Of a stretch of 64,000 bases of DNA, positions 36,531 through 49,419 are shown piece after piece. Position 1 is the stretch's first letter. Every line of letters starts with the position of its first letter. Location of the stretch: contig OX419756.1 of assembly GCA_948567375.1 (NCBI GenBank), positions 29,650,333-29,714,332 of the forward strand, in the 5' to 3' direction. The DNA comes from Lunularia cruciata (Eukaryota; Streptophyta; Marchantiopsida; Lunulariales; Lunulariaceae). Both the position numbers and the translations under genes were made by a program. Under the pieces are notes generated by a model, which was given only the letters and a program-made list of their open reading frames with translations, did not search any database and was not told the DNA's origin.

Positions 36531-39500
36531 CAGTTAGTGTAAGACACAAGGAAATTAGCTGTGTGTCAAATGACAAGCATCAATATCTACAGTAGTTCTA
36601 CAACGTTTGCCTACTGGCCGTCTACACCAGACTTGACCAATACAAAAAGAGATGGAGCTGATGAATCAAACTGTCTGTATCCATATTTCAGTGAGATACC
36701 GATGCAAATCAACCCATCCTATCAAGAAAATACGACTTTAGACTGTAATACATGCACATAGACCCACAGGGTTGAGGAGATGAACTCTAGCCCAGTCCAG
36801 GAAACTCACTGTCCAATGCTTGAAGACTGGATAGAACTGAGTTCAAGAACCACCAGGTTTATGCTCTCAAATAGTATACGTGCTGGTTACAGGATTTGCA
36901 CAAAACCATAACAGGGGAAATGTTTAAACTTCAGCGGGGTCAATCAGAAACGATCGGGGGAAGGGACGGAGTGAGAACAGAATAAACTGGGACTCAGACT
37001 GATAAATGGTTGCGCCGTTTCTGAGCACTGTTGTTTACGTTCTTCTGAGCGGTTGGAAACAATGCGTTGAAGATAAGCTTGTTGCTGCAGTAGTCTGAAT
37101 GTCTCATATAACCTAATCATTCAGTACTGGTCAGCTTAACAGTTATGGAAAGTTTATGCTCATCATGTGTGACTTCAGCGTCTGCATTGTCTATTTACGT
37201 CAACGGTGTTGAATGTTGCGGGATTCATCGACATCGTCTCGGAAGACTTGGGTATATCCTCCCATGCCAACATCAATCAGATTAGAGTTGTAGTAAGCTA
37301 GCCAGTGCCGTGGTTATATTTAGAGAGAAGGAAAGGTTTTGATATACGGAGCTCGAGGCAAGGGCTATGCCCAAATCGAATCCTTATCCATGCAGTTGCT
37401 GCCTTTAACATGAGAAGGGATGAAAAATCCATTCCTATGAATCATTGCGAGCATGCCTCTCCAATATACGCGCCATCTAGGCCTGGCACTGACAATGACT
37501 CAGGACCGATGAAGAAATGGCCCCAGACTAAATAAATAGATCGCATTCTAGCATGATCTTCTTTCTTATCAATAGCAACTCAAACATAACTGTCACGTGG
37601 CACGTGATCTCCTTAACCTTGCATGATATCTTGCTAGTTTTGCAATGGATGATGTATTGCAAGGCTTGTATTGTAACAATATAATGGTCACGGCCACATT
37701 GGACATTTTAAATATTATCTGTAAGGCCTCTATGTACATTTGAGGATGTTGCTCAACGATATTTGAATTTGAAATAAGTTGCGTTTTTCCATTTTTTGCT
37801 TAAAGACTTCTGAGTCAATATGCTTCACAGCAACTGCAATGAGAACATTATGCAGTCACATAAGTGGATATGCATGTATATTGATTGGTTGCATGGCTCC
37901 TATTCTAATATCATGGCTATAATATAGAGCTAGCCGTATTGGAATTTCAGGGCAGGTAATATATTAGGACAATAGAAACTATGCACAATTATAAATAAGT
38001 TTAAACAAATGTAAATAGCTCTCGAAAATCAAAATTTCAGGAAATGAGATATCAACTCCAGCAGAACGTTGTCAAGACTTAACTCTAATTTATGATTTAC
38101 ACAGACACTTCTAGGTTTCTAATGTGTACATATACTTCAATAGCAGAACCCTGTAGTTGCTCAATATCTTAAGGTTAGAATCTGAAGGAAAAACTTGCTT
38201 GTCCAAATTGAACTATAACTATGTTTTAAAAAAATGTACATGCATCCTGATTATTTAACTCAAAAATTGTCAGTCCTGTCAACACATATTACATCTGGAG
38301 AACATGTACACGAATTTTCGGTTTTTGCGATGAAGACATGGCACACCTGGGCTGATTTAAGTAAATAGAAAAGAATATAAACTTGGATGTGTGCGAGCGT
38401 ATGAGCTGCCTGTTGGAAAACTGGGATTAGGAATATACCTCATCCGTACGCGTAAACTTCGCCATGTTTACACCAAAGAGGTGAAACGACGCAATATACC
38501 GAGCGTTGTTCTTTTCAATGCTTCAAAGATGAATCTTTGTCTGAGACCTCGAAGCTTTGACCTTTTCCACTATCTCAAAACGATAACCTTCTCCACGATA
38601 CATTTCATGGAAAAGTCTCGAATACAGACAGGCGAAAGAATCCATTGTGTAACTTTTTCAAGTCATGTAAGTGATGTTATCATCATTCGAAAGAATAAAA
38701 ACGAATAATGCAAACGTAAGGAACCGACTTCCATTGTTCTGGTAAAGAGCACTATTACACGGTCTCGAATTTCGTTTGTTAAATCCGCATGTGTCATGGG
38801 TCTCGAGGATTGGACAAAAGATTTTGGAGGATAGTTCGAAGGCTTTCGATGTGACATCAAATCTTCTATATTTTTCGGAGTATCGACGTAGTGATGTTTC
38901 CTCCCCTACGTGATGTTAGATCTTGACGTGAAATATAACTCTCATGATCACGCTGTTACGTTTTGGATTCCGCAACAACCGCGCAGATGTTTGAATTTAG
39001 AGTTCATATGTTTTTGTAAACAACGAAGGACTCTCCTGAAGAACGCAAACGGATACATATGTAGGCAGACGGTTCCGATATTGTATGATAGAATGATCTC
39101 TGTTGAAACTTCATTACCTAGAGTCGATAAAAATAAAAATCAATCCAAAACTTTGAGAGTTGTGAAGAAAAAGAGGTAAGCTAAGTGCTTACTCGTGTCA
39201 AATTTGGCTAGAAGGGTACCATACTATCTCCGCTCGTGCTCCAAAGCATGGCTCATGAACACGATGACAAACGACGGGATGATAATGTTTGCCAATTCAA
39301 TATGAAAAACAGGGAATATTTGGAAACTTGTGGCTCTTACGTAGACGGTGATTACGTTTATATGTATTCTATGGTTTATGTGAGTAAAGAGAGCAGAAGG
39401 CGTTCCTAGAACGCGGGATCGTCACCCACGTAGTATAGTTCTCTATAACATATAGTAAACACTAGATAACACATTGATTGCCACCTATCTTTTTACAATT

Positions 39501-42500
39501 TCATATTCAGATGTGTTCTCTCTGATGCAAATATTCCATGTCAATCACAAGCATCGGTGGAATGACTTTTCGAACCCCTCTTACTACTCGATTGAACATA
39601 ATATGGAGAGGATCCAGAGTCAATTTGTGAACATCGTGCAGTTTGACCTGCTGCGGTTGATGTTAGCAAAGGGATTCGCTCGTGCCAATTTGATATTCTT
39701 TTGGTCCACATGTGGCCTTCCGGGTTGAACTGGACTTTGAGAAAATGCGTTCTTACATTACATCCATTCATCTTGTTTTCACTTGAAATGATTAGAATTT
39801 TCTTACTTACGTCTTCAGATTGCTTGACCTTGAGGTATGTTAAATTCTAATTCTCTAATTTGCTCTCACTGATTACCTCCGATATCTTTCCCCTAAGACA
39901 TGAATCTCCCCTTTCGGCCTTAGAAAGGCAGGTCAAACTCCACCTCTTCTCCGTCCTTAACGTGAGTGAATTCCAATACGTTGTTGTCCTTTTTTCTTGT
40001 TAAAGCGCATTTGGCTTGCTGCTGTGTTTCTCGGGTTTGTTTCTCCTTTTCAGTTTACAATAAATCATCTCATGCTAGTGTGTCCTATTCTATCATCCAT
40101 ATGCACCTGACTTTTGGCTTGACTCTTTTAGCTTCTTGTATTCACTCGATTCCAGATGATGTTCATTTGTGTTTAACGTCTCTCCAATCTGATACACATG
40201 CTTGGTGTAAATCTGCCTTGCTTGTAGAGCCAAACCCGCTCTTTGTCAAGCCTCTACTGGCTTTTGACCGATCTATATCGTCATGGTTACATCGACGGCT
40301 ACAAAATATGACAGATTTAGACCCAACATGACCTCAGAAATTCAGATGCACTAGCCTATAATGGATGGACAAAAGAAATATTAGTCCATTCAAAGCCCCA
40401 GAACCTTGACAATGTTTACAAATGTATACCTTGATGTGTGTCGTTGATCAGAATCCGTGATTGACAACAACGTCGAAGCAGCCTGTCTGCTTCATTTATA
40501 CCAATATTGACGATCATATTCCCAACTGGGGAAACACTCAACTACTGAGATAGACTGAGTGAGCCTTCAACGCTCGCGTTCTACAGCAAGGCTAAATTAC
40601 CTTGAATCAATCTTACATACCGGATTCTTAACTGTAAGAACTCTCTTCAGTAACGTGATTTTCCTTGACGTACACCAGGTCCTGCATTCTATATGTGACA
40701 GAATTATCAGCAATATTATTTTTTGTCCCGCCTCCGTTTCATCTCAGGAAATCTAAGTAGAATCGAGTATCAAACCAGGCAAATCTTGGAAAAGATTGCA
40801 CCTTTTCTGCATGAAAATTCAATCCTAGGTGTACTAACACCAATGATTCGGGTCAGAGTGGGATCCCATCCCTCCTGCGCAGTTACCTCGTGGGTGTACA
40901 TGTTCTCACAAGATAAGAAAGCTGTTTGGATGATCAGCTATGTAGAATACTGCTTTAGAACAATACTAGAGATATCTATAAGCTCCTCTCATCTTGAGTT
41001 ATTCCCAAATTTGTAGTTAAACCTTGAGTCCTAACAACCAGGATAGAAGCTGGATCACTCCACCAACTGCTTCTTTTAAACATGACACACCAGTTAGTTC
41101 CATGCTAATTTAGCCGTACAGGAGTGCATGTGCGAGTTCAGACAACTGTTACACTTGAACGCATGGAATTACTGTGACATAGAACAGTATACTGCTGAGA
41201 ACTTTCAGGATTATGGGAAGGCTGGGAAACGAAATCTAACGACTTCCTCATCTTTACCAGCGTCTCGCTTTTACTCTATCCTGGGTGCACATACGTAAAG
41301 GTTTGTCTATGCCATTCGTTTGAAAGCATCGTATTACTGTTATGAGCTTTGAGACGGAATGTAGATCAAAATGTTATGTAAAGCTAAGTATCAAATATAT
41401 GTCGTAAGCATTCAGAGTTGAGATGCATCTGCGCACTAGGGTGAAACCGCCCCTTTTACCTGATGAATTTTGATCTGAATTTGTTCAAACAACAACAAAA
41501 TATAGTGAGTAATGTAGTAGGCACAAAAGCTAACAACTCGTTCACGGAGATACTGAGAATCTAAAGGGCTGGCATCTCCGTAGTAGATATCAGTCGTGTC
41601 TGATGCCACATCAGTACCCGCAAAATGAACTAAGACTTAATCAATTGATATTTAAGTTTAAGATGGAGAGCCGACATGAACAAATCTGGTATAGGGATGT
41701 GCGCTTATGCTTGCTCCAGGCTTCTCCAGCTTACCTGTACGCTCGAGGCACGTCTTATACCAATGGGAGACTACTTAAAATCGAGAATGAAAATACTGTA
41801 CATGGTATTGGGGTGATTACGTACGCTTCTGCACGAACGACGTAAAGCATGATACCGATACTAAGTACTGGACTAATATTTGTGCTAAATGCGACCCACA
41901 TCCACTACTGATGACTTACCCGAACAACAATGGTTTAGACAAATTCGAAGCCATCGTCATCTTGTTTGTAGTAACATCTTTGTTAATATTACCATATATC
42001 CATAAGTTACACAAAGGCCCGGCCAAGTCAAAGTTTATCTCCGGAGGCCATGGGGCTGTCAGGTAAATTATTCTTCAGTATTGTTTCAAACTTGACCCTG
42101 AACATTAGCCAGGCAAGCAGAACGTCCATGGCAAATGTTTCCTTGCTAAGAAGTTTGCAACCAAGATAGTTGCGACAACATCGGCCAGTTTAAATGCGAA
42201 ATGATTGAACAGTTCGTATTTCTGGTTTTTGGTGTCGGATTCGCTACGATAAGACAGATTCATTGAGAACTCACTTTAAGCTTATACTGATCATATTCCT
42301 TTACCCGGAATAGGAGCAAAGAATACAAGTGCTGAACACAGAAGTGAAGTAACATTAGACCAGAGTTTTGTCGTTACCTCGTATCCAGCCTTCAGCATTT
42401 GAAACATTCTCTTGCGGGATGTCTCAAGATCGTTCAAGCATGATGGAAGGCCTATCCAAGGAGTGGTTTGAGGTGTATACTAGAAAACAAGGACACAAAA

Positions 42501-44370
42501 TATCACAGATTTATGATACTTCCAGGGAGAGGAGAACTGTTCCAACTGGAATTTAGGTCTATCACGCTTATTCCCATGCCTTGGGTGCTACAAAAGACGA
42601 GGTCAGTATCGAGAACTTCCAGGAACCAGACATATCGTATTTGCACAGGGCTTGACGGATGGTCTTGTAAAGACTGGAGCATTGTCTACTTACCAACTGT
42701 CTGCTCATTACAGGCAGGCAACTGCTTAACGAAGAATACTAAATTAATGAACTTGCCAATGCACAGGAATGTTCACAAAAGAAACGCGGAGCAACGGATA
42801 GAATAGAAACGGAGCTTAATTTGCAAGTGGCAGTGATAGAGTTGAAAAGGAGCTTCAGAACGTAGGAGCCAGGCTTGGATCAGGAGCAGAAAGTGTTCAC
42901 CGAAGAAACTGAGATTCGGATGTTGAGAGGCTCTCAGGTACAGTGTTATAGGGCCCACGTGTTATGAGGATGTGATATCAACTGTGTGATCTCCCTGACA
43001 GCATGGAGATGCACAAAAGGTTCGATTAGATAACGCGTGACCGAGCGACTAAACATGAGGTGAGTTGACTACGTGGTGTTATAGCTAGACCGCAGTGGCT
43101 AGTTTTGAGACTTCATTCTTGTTCTTCGTAAGAGTAGTCTAGTACGTCAGATAGTTTCGCAGATATTACGTCGGTAGTAAGATCGCTCTCCTCATCAACG
43201 TCGGCGATTGGCCCCAAGGACGTATACTGTTACGTAAACGATGCTGTTTTTGTTTTGGGCTCTGTATGTCACGCGTAACGACAATTCTTTCCGGGTAGTC
43301 AAATCGCCTGATACCAGATTCATAATAGTTTGACAGAGACAAACCGACCTCTAGATTGACCCACTTGACTAATTGCACCAAGATAGGGGAGAAACTCAAT
43401 GGCGTGTATATCATGACACCACTCATCGCCTGAGTGTTGTAGATTTATCTCCTTGCCCAGAACCATACACTGAATCTCAGCAGCACAGCGCGGCCGATGA
43501 ATATCAGAATGAAATAAGCTAGCTAGTATATGGAAACATAAAGAGCCGCACATGGCGTGTTTGTAGCTCATAATGTAGGTGGGAATATATGTGACTGTCT
43601 ATCTGGCATGTAAGTTCCTAATATGCAAATGTCTGTATTTCACCGCAGATGCCTTTCTATGTCGGTCAGCAGTGTACATGATTGGCTAATCAGCCACAGT
43701 TAAGTATATTAAACTCGTGAAAAGCGATCCATCTCACCCGGCCTGCAACCGCTTCTTTGAGGTCGCAACACCTCTGTCAATAGCAACCTAGGGTGGTAAA
43801 TTGTAGAGATAAGCGTTTGGTCCTGCTTCCGGACACCCATAACATGTCACATGCCCAGAAAGTAAACCAATGTAGGGACAAACGGATCTGGTCCTCTACG
43901 AGACAGAACAGTTCATCCCTGCACGAATTTCCAAATTGACGCTTGGCTGCTCCATGATGAGCGTTTACATGTTTAATCTCACACTTTCTTGAATAGTTCT
44001 TGTTTACTTTCTGGCTTTGAATTTCACGAAGAGTGAACCTCGATTCATCCTGCAAGGATGCAGCTGCAGGATTAGCCTGTTTGGCCTGCAACATGAGACA
44101 ATCCTACCGTAGGCCTGACCATAGGAGCTGTGCAACACGGCTTCCAACCACGTGGCCAAGCGTTTCAGCTCTTGGACGTCGAGAGCTTTGGTCTTACTCG
44201 AGCTTGTGGTCATATCTTAGTTGCTGTCTCTTCTCGCTACTCATACATCCTTGCCCTCTCTACTGCCTCATCATATGCCAGTCGGGGCTGCCTACACATC
44301 CAGAACGATAATGATGTAAAATTGAGATCTTCTTGATTTCTTTGAAAATTGATATTTTTTATTCTATTGT
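36531..44370. other. CpG-containing intergenic sequence without a recognisable gene
   Basis: I looked through the frames of 60 codons and more (for example 37305-37535, 38391-38708, 39966-40331, 40723-41016, 42468-42806, 43777-44094) and none shows a domain, repeat or signal I can name. Most overlap frames of similar length on the other strand, as chance frames do. Two G-box cores are adjacent at 37594-37606. Short exons of an intron-rich gene cannot be excluded. Confidence 0.4.
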
Positions 44371-44378
44371 CGGATACT

Positions 44379-44437
44379 GGAGGAGAAGTCAAGTTCATCC
44401 CAGTTTTCAGGTTTGGGATGAACTTCACTACTCCTCC
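44379..44437. ncRNA. Short hairpin with a 24-bp stem (candidate small-RNA foldback)
   Basis: The arms are 44379-44402 (starts GGAGGAGAAGTC) and 44414-44437 (ends CTACTCCTCC); 22 of 24 positions pair and the loop is 11 nt. The stem is as good as that of many plant microRNA precursors, but the loop is short and the lower stem is weak. I do not recognise either arm as a known microRNA. A short inverted duplication is the main alternative. Confidence 0.4.
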
Positions 44438-44925
44438 TCGCACAGTCGGGCTGTACCCATATTTGTCCAGACTGGAAAAACTCTTTCCCGATAGCAGCTT
44501 GAGAAGCTGCAATAGTCATACCTTCTAGTCTTCTCATAATAATAAAAGAAGTTCGCTTGTTCAATGATTGGTTTGAATAGCAATGACTTCTCGTCCTTTC
44601 TTAGAGGGATGACTTATGAGCTTGACTTATCCATAGTCCCAATCAGGCACTCAAATAATGTTTTGAGAACTTCACAGCATGAACTCGAGTTTGAAGCTAG
44701 GACGAGTTTCAGTCCTTGTGGTATGGCTGTAAAGAGGGTTTATCAACTCGGACTTGCCGAATATTACCTGGGTAAGCACGTTGAGAGATTTCACGCATTC
44801 AAAGCTGACGCTCCTTCTCGCATGGATCTCCACAGGTGAACCTTACCTGTCAGGAATGTCGAAGAGGGTGGGATCCTTGAGATCCCATCTTCAGCTACCA
44901 ACATGGTGTTACCATGCTGATATGG
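44438..44925. other. Left flank of the copia insertion
   Basis: CpG-containing sequence with a 91-codon frame at 44564-44839 (plus) that I do not recognise. It ends abruptly at the copia LTR. Confidence 0.4.
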
Positions 44926-45128
44926 TGTTGATAGAGTGTCTCAAGCTAATATTCTTAGCGGCTAATGTCCGCGAGAAAGTTTAATCTTTACTCACCATTT
45001 TAAATTTATGGTGAAGATAGACTCAATTCACTAGTATACTTCTCTCCCTCTATATATTGTAATAGTACTAGTGTCCTACAGACCATTCTTCTGTGAACAT
45101 TGGTTTCTCACTCTCATTTTACACTTCA
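44926..45128 (+). repeat. Copia 5' LTR
   Basis: It starts TGTTGATAGAGTGTC and ends TTCA. It carries TATATA near 45052 and shares CAGACCA, CTGTGAAC/ATGAACTG and CTCTCATTTT blocks with the 3' copy. It has about 10 to 15 bases near 44945-44960 that the 3' copy lacks. Confidence 0.8.
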
Positions 45129-45133
45129 TACTC

Positions 45134-45145
45134 TGGTATTAGAGC
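45134..45145 (+). other. Copia primer binding site
   Basis: TGGTATTAGAGC, one base from the initiator-Met tRNA PBS, a few bases after the LTR end. Confidence 0.85.
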
Positions 45146-45245
45146 AGAAGAGAGATTGTGAAAGCCTTTGCGTTCAAATTGGTGAGAAGATCTGATTGCT
45201 AGGCAAAGATCTGATTTTGTGTGTAAACTAAACCTCAATACATAT

Positions 45246-45283
45246 GGTTGCATCACACCAGTGATGCAACCATCACTGGTGTG
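45246..45283 (+). promoter_or_regulatory. Two overlapping, mutually exclusive hairpins in the copia leader
   Basis: GGTTGCATCAC pairs perfectly with GTGATGCAACC (45246-45271, loop ACCA). CACACCAGTGATG pairs perfectly with CATCACTGGTGTG (45254-45283, loop CAAC). They share 45254-45271, so only one can form at a time. They lie between the PBS and the gag start. Confidence 0.6.
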
Positions 45284-45309
45284 AGGTCTTGACAGATAAG
45301 CATTTCTGA

Positions 45310-45585
45310 ATGTCTACCTTCTTGAAAGACCAAGAATTGTTTGATCTTGTCACAGCGATTGAAACTTGGCTGGTTGGTGCTCCTTCACATCCTCATGTAC
45401 GTGCTTGGAAGAGCCGCGCTGCTAATCAAGCCGTGTATTATCTTTCTTTGTGTGTTTCACCATTATTGTTTGCTTCCATACAAGATGTTCATACTCCCAA
45501 GGAGGTTTGGGAAGCAACGGGCAAATGCTTTCCAGACATCGAACAAAGGCAAGAAATTAATGAAGCAGCAACTAATAGGAGGTAA
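45310..45585 (+). pseudogene. Copia gag, N-terminal part
   Basis: A 91-residue open frame typical of the copia-type gag family: WLVGAPSHPHVRAWKSRAAN, then a hydrophobic stretch (YLSLCVSPLLFASIQDVHTP) and KEVWEATGKCF. Gag packages the RNA genome into virus-like particles in an active element. The first ATG at 45310 fits, coming soon after the leader hairpins. The frame ends early at 45585 compared with a usual gag of several hundred residues; a frameshift separates it from the remainder. Confidence 0.75.
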
Positions 45586-46560
45586 GAAAATATAAGCATC
45601 GCCTATATGTTTATCACATTTGTGGTTTAGTTGAACAGCTGAATAGCATTGGAGTTAAGGTTGAAGATAATTATCTAATTCCATATAATATTCAAGATCT
45701 ACCAAAGAAGTATAAACCTTTTGCGACGTCTATAGCCATCAGAGATATTTATCCTCTATGTAACAAGCTAATCATGATATTAGTATCCCAAGAGATGCGG
45801 TTGCAAAGGTGGTGGCAATGGTCTTGTCCCTCTAGATCAGGTTTTGCTTGCTGGAAGAGGTATGCGAGAGGCAAAGGACGCAGAACATACTTCATGGAGG
45901 TGCCATTGGCAGAAGTCAATCCTCATAGAAATATCAAAGTCCACAAGGCAAGTAAGTACATGATGATCGAATTATTGGTTCTGCAATTATTGTAAATAAT
46001 TGCCTCATTATGAGAAGACCTTTTTTAAGAAGCAAGTGCAGGTAAACTCACTCGATAGAACTATATGGAGAAAGATTCTTACTCCAAGAATCATCTACTA
46101 GTGATGATTCATATAAATGCATTGAGGACAAAGAGTGAAGAAGAGTGGTTCATAAATTCTGAATGCTCAAACAAACATGACCCATCAGGTTAGTTTATTC
46201 AGTTCCAAATAAACAATTATTTGAAATTTTAGTTGTGAATATGGGTGATGATCTTGAACACACTATCACTTGCACATGGGAACTATTCCATTCTCAACTC
46301 CGTTGTGGAATTTTAATGGTTTAGTAGAAGTACTTCATGTGCCTACAATCACCAAGAAAGAACCTAGTGTTTGTCAGCCAAATTATTGAGAAATTTTTCA
46401 GGTTTTATTTAACAAAAATGGTGTTGTTAATAAGTAAAAGAAATGTGCTATCCAAGGAAGATGCAAATTTGTATCCAAAATAAGGAGGATGGTTAAGTTA
46501 GACATCAAGATCCCCAATGTTACAAATCAGAATACTATGTTTATTCACGGCTTCACTGCA
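45586..46560 (+). pseudogene. Copia gag C-terminus and protease (broken)
   Basis: Near 45975-46045 the sequence reads as a decayed CCHC knuckle (FCNYC, then HYEKT after a shift), with the final Cys lost. At 46139-46185 it gives EEWFINSECSNKHD, the copia protease active site, normally WxxDSGCSxH, with Asp changed to Asn and Gly changed to Glu. The loss of the catalytic Asp alone would inactivate the enzyme. Confidence 0.65.
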
Positions 46561-47260
46561 CTTTTTGGTATAAAGTATTGCATAACATGAACCTAAAAAG
46601 ATTGATGATGCCACCTATCTCTGATTTAGTTAAGGGTCTTCAACATTTTTTGATCTTTTGCCTATATGTTTTGTGAGCTTGTCAATTTGGTAAGTAAGCT
46701 AGACAATGTTTCAAGCATCATGATACAAGGGACTCAATGGTGTTAAAATTGATTCACTCCAATGTATAGACTTTTTCAGAAGAGTGTTTGACCAGTTCTA
46801 AATAGTTTATCTTATTTATTGATGACATTTCAAGGTATAAATGGGTTTTTGAAAAAAAATCAGATGTCCTTTTGGTCTTCAAAATATTCAAGCTACTTAT
46901 GGAGAATTAATATGGTCATAATATCTTATGTCTACATTCTCATGGGGGAGGGAGAGTTCCTTTCATATCATTTTGATGCATTTTTACATGAGCAAAATAT
47001 CAAGCAAGAAGTTACTTGCAGCTACACACCAACAAAAAGGAGTTGTTGAGTGGAAGAACCAACATATTGCAAACGTTGCAGAAGCCGTGCTCAGCATGAA
47101 GGCACCCCCAAGTGCTATTGTGCAGAAGCAGTTAATTGTGTGATTTACTTGAAAAACCAATCTCCTCCTACAATGGTGCAAAAAAATGCCACCTTGTCAA
47201 GCTCTTACACATAAGAAACTTGATTTATCAAATCTAAAGGCTTTTATTTTTATTTTCTTT
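46561..47260 (+). pseudogene. Copia integrase (broken)
   Basis: By position this is the gag-pre-integrase and integrase region. Pieces visible are a KYKWVF-like phrase near 46830, then HSHGGGRVPF and TPTKR, the latter near where YTPQQNGVVERKN is usual (AATHQQKGVVEWKNQHIANV is read across 47020-47080 in another frame). The catalytic Asp positions cannot be placed with confidence because of shifts. Confidence 0.65.
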
Positions 47261-47860
47261 GTTCATTTTCTTGATGAGAAAAGGCAAAAAATAGACTTTT
47301 GAAGCATAAAAATAAAAATTTGTCTTTCTTGGATATGCTTCAACTTCAAAAGGATATAGTTGTTTCTATTATTGATAGATAGGTTATATTGAGGAGTTTA
47401 ATCTTGGCATCAGGCTCTTACAAGTTGCATACCTGATTTACCACTAATTGTACCCTCTATTTCTTCCATTGTTCCCTCTATTTCTTCCATTGTTCCAACC
47501 AGTAATTTTGTTCCATAAGTTGGTATTCAAGTTCCACCAATGTTTCTAGTGAGCACTCTTGTTTCTCATCCATTTAAAAATCCTTGGTCAACCTGTCAAA
47601 AGGATTCTCAACTCAAAAGAAAATTACTCTCTACTTTGTACACTAATATTTCTAATACTTTGTTGGAAAAAATTGGCAGATCAACCACCTAGTTCAAAAG
47701 TTCCAATTCCTTTACATGAAGCTACAAATAATTCTTCTTAACCTAAACCTATGCCTCAGAAAAGGATAATTCCATAAGTCAAATATCTAGTTTGACTCTT
47801 TCAACTTTAAGCATTTTTAGCACAACACCATATATATATGGTAAAGGCTATCTAAGAACA
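47261..47860 (+). pseudogene. Copia integrase to RT spacer (decayed)
   Basis: A Ser/Pro-rich linker is expected here, and Ser/Pro-rich short frames are seen (47559-47741). A phrase TCTATTTCTTCCATTGTTCC is directly repeated at about 47456-47497. There is no other feature. Confidence 0.45.
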
Positions 47861-48660
47861 AGAACCAAATCTCTTGAGGAAGTGATGGATCATGCAGATT
47901 TGATGCAAGCCATGGAGCGTGAAGTTGCAAACAATACATCAACAACAAATATGGGAGTTGGTGAATTTACCTCCCAGTAAGGCAATTTGCTACATGTGGA
48001 TTTTTAAGATCAAGAGAAATTTCAATAATTTTGTGAGTAGATACAAGGCAATACTTATGGCAGAGGGCTACTCACTACAATATGAAATTGATTTTGATAA
48101 GACATTGGTACTTATTTTCAAGATGTTATCAATTTGTGATCTCTCAACTTTTGTCATCTTACATAAGCAAAAGCTCTATCCAATGGACTTCAATCACGCT
48201 TTCCTCAATTGAGATTTGGAGGAGGAGGTCTACATGATCCAACCACTTAAATATGAAGATCAAAGATGCCCAAAAGATAATAATTTATTGTAAAAGGAAG
48301 AGGTCTCTCGCCTTGGCCACCTTAAATAAGTGGAAGCTCTATCAAATGAACTTCAATAATGCTTTCTTCAATGGAGATTTGGAAGAAAATTTCTACATGA
48401 TCCAACTATTTAATAATGATGATTCAAAATATCTCAACAAAGTTTGTCATTTAAAAAATCTCTTTATGGACTTAAGCAGGCTCCATAAGCTTGGAATTCC
48501 AAAAAGTATCTATCTCTTATCCATTAGATTTCAAGTTTGCAGTTCAGATTCTTTGTTGTACCCATCACATGCTGGTGAAAATATTGTTTTGTTTATCATC
48601 TATGTTGATGACCTTATTATCACAAATAGCTATCAAGATCTCATTATGTAAGTAAAAGAA
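47861..48660 (+). pseudogene. Copia reverse transcriptase (broken, YVDD intact)
   Basis: Motifs in order: LEEVMDHADLMQAMEREVAN and NNTSTTNMGVGE (the W-AM-E-N-TW region), a kWvfKIK-like WIFKIKRNFNNFVSRYKA, GYSLQYEIDFDKT, then FNHAFLN and a second FNNAFFNGDLEENFYMIQ, and finally IIYVDDLIITNS with both catalytic Asp residues. Stops interrupt the first of the two FNHAF copies, and frames shift several times. The doubled segment is listed separately. Confidence 0.85.
48136..48425 (+). repeat. 163-bp tandem duplication inside the copia RT
   Basis: AAGCTCTATC occurs at 48171 and 48334. The following bases give the same RT motif twice (DFNHAFLN-stop-DLEEEVYMIQP and NFNNAFFNGDLEENFYMIQ). The copies differ at roughly a fifth of positions, so the duplication is old. 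Confidence 0.75.
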
Positions 48661-49404
48661 TAATTGAAGAAAGAGTTTGACATGAAGGAGAACTACAACA
48701 CTTTTTGGATATTGAATTTATTCAAGATAGAAATAACATTGGGTTATTATAATGCTAATATTTTCTTCATATGTTGGAGAACTTTAGAATGATTGCATGT
48801 AAGCCTATTTCTACTCTTTTAGCGGCTTCTATTAAGTGCCAAAGTAGTGAGTTGTTCGTTGACCAAAAAATGTGTAGACATATTGTTTGAGGTCTGATTT
48901 ATTTGACTATTACTTGACTATATCTAAGCTGCACTCTTGGATTAGTGAGTCAATTTTTACAAGCATCAAGGAAGCCATATATTGATATACATCTTGATAT
49001 CTTAGTAAGGTCTGAAGGATTCTACATTAGGTTAAGTTTACCATCCAATTTAATCTTCATTATTCAGTTGGTGGATTAGCTATTGTACAAGGTTTAGTGA
49101 TGCAGACTGGGCAGGAAATGTTCAAGATAGAAGGTCAACATCAGGTTATATTTTTAACGTTGGAAGGTCCACAATTAGTTGGTCATCAAAGAAGCAACCT
49201 ACTATTTCAGTACTATTAAACTTGCTAGTTATCTTATATTTTATGTCAAGACCAAACATATTGAATTTCATCATCGTTTTATGAGAGAGAAGATATTGGC
49301 GGGAGAAATAGATATATATTCCTACACATCAATAAGCCATTGGTATTTTGCACCAAAGTTTTACCATGAGATAAGTTTGAATATTTCTTATCTCATCTAG
49401 ATGT
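48661..49404 (+). pseudogene. Copia RNase H and C-terminus (broken)
   Basis: Across 49080-49230 the sequence gives the copia RNase H signature: [19 protein letters not shown], then [17 protein letters not shown] across a frame change, followed by the closing [12 protein letters not shown] region near 49258-49295. Stops and shifts precede it from 48660 on. Confidence 0.8.
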
Positions 49405-49419
49405 TAGCTTGAGGGAGAG
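49405..49419 (+). other. Copia polypurine tract
   Basis: AGCTTGAGGGAGAG directly before TGTTGA, close to the CTTGAGGGGGAGTGTTGA seen in many plant copia elements. Confidence 0.8.

Noticed and set aside
43019-43030. GGTTCGATTAG as the B box of a tRNA gene
   Set aside because: No A box, acceptor stem or anticodon arm lies at the right distance; no tRNA gene was found anywhere in the window.
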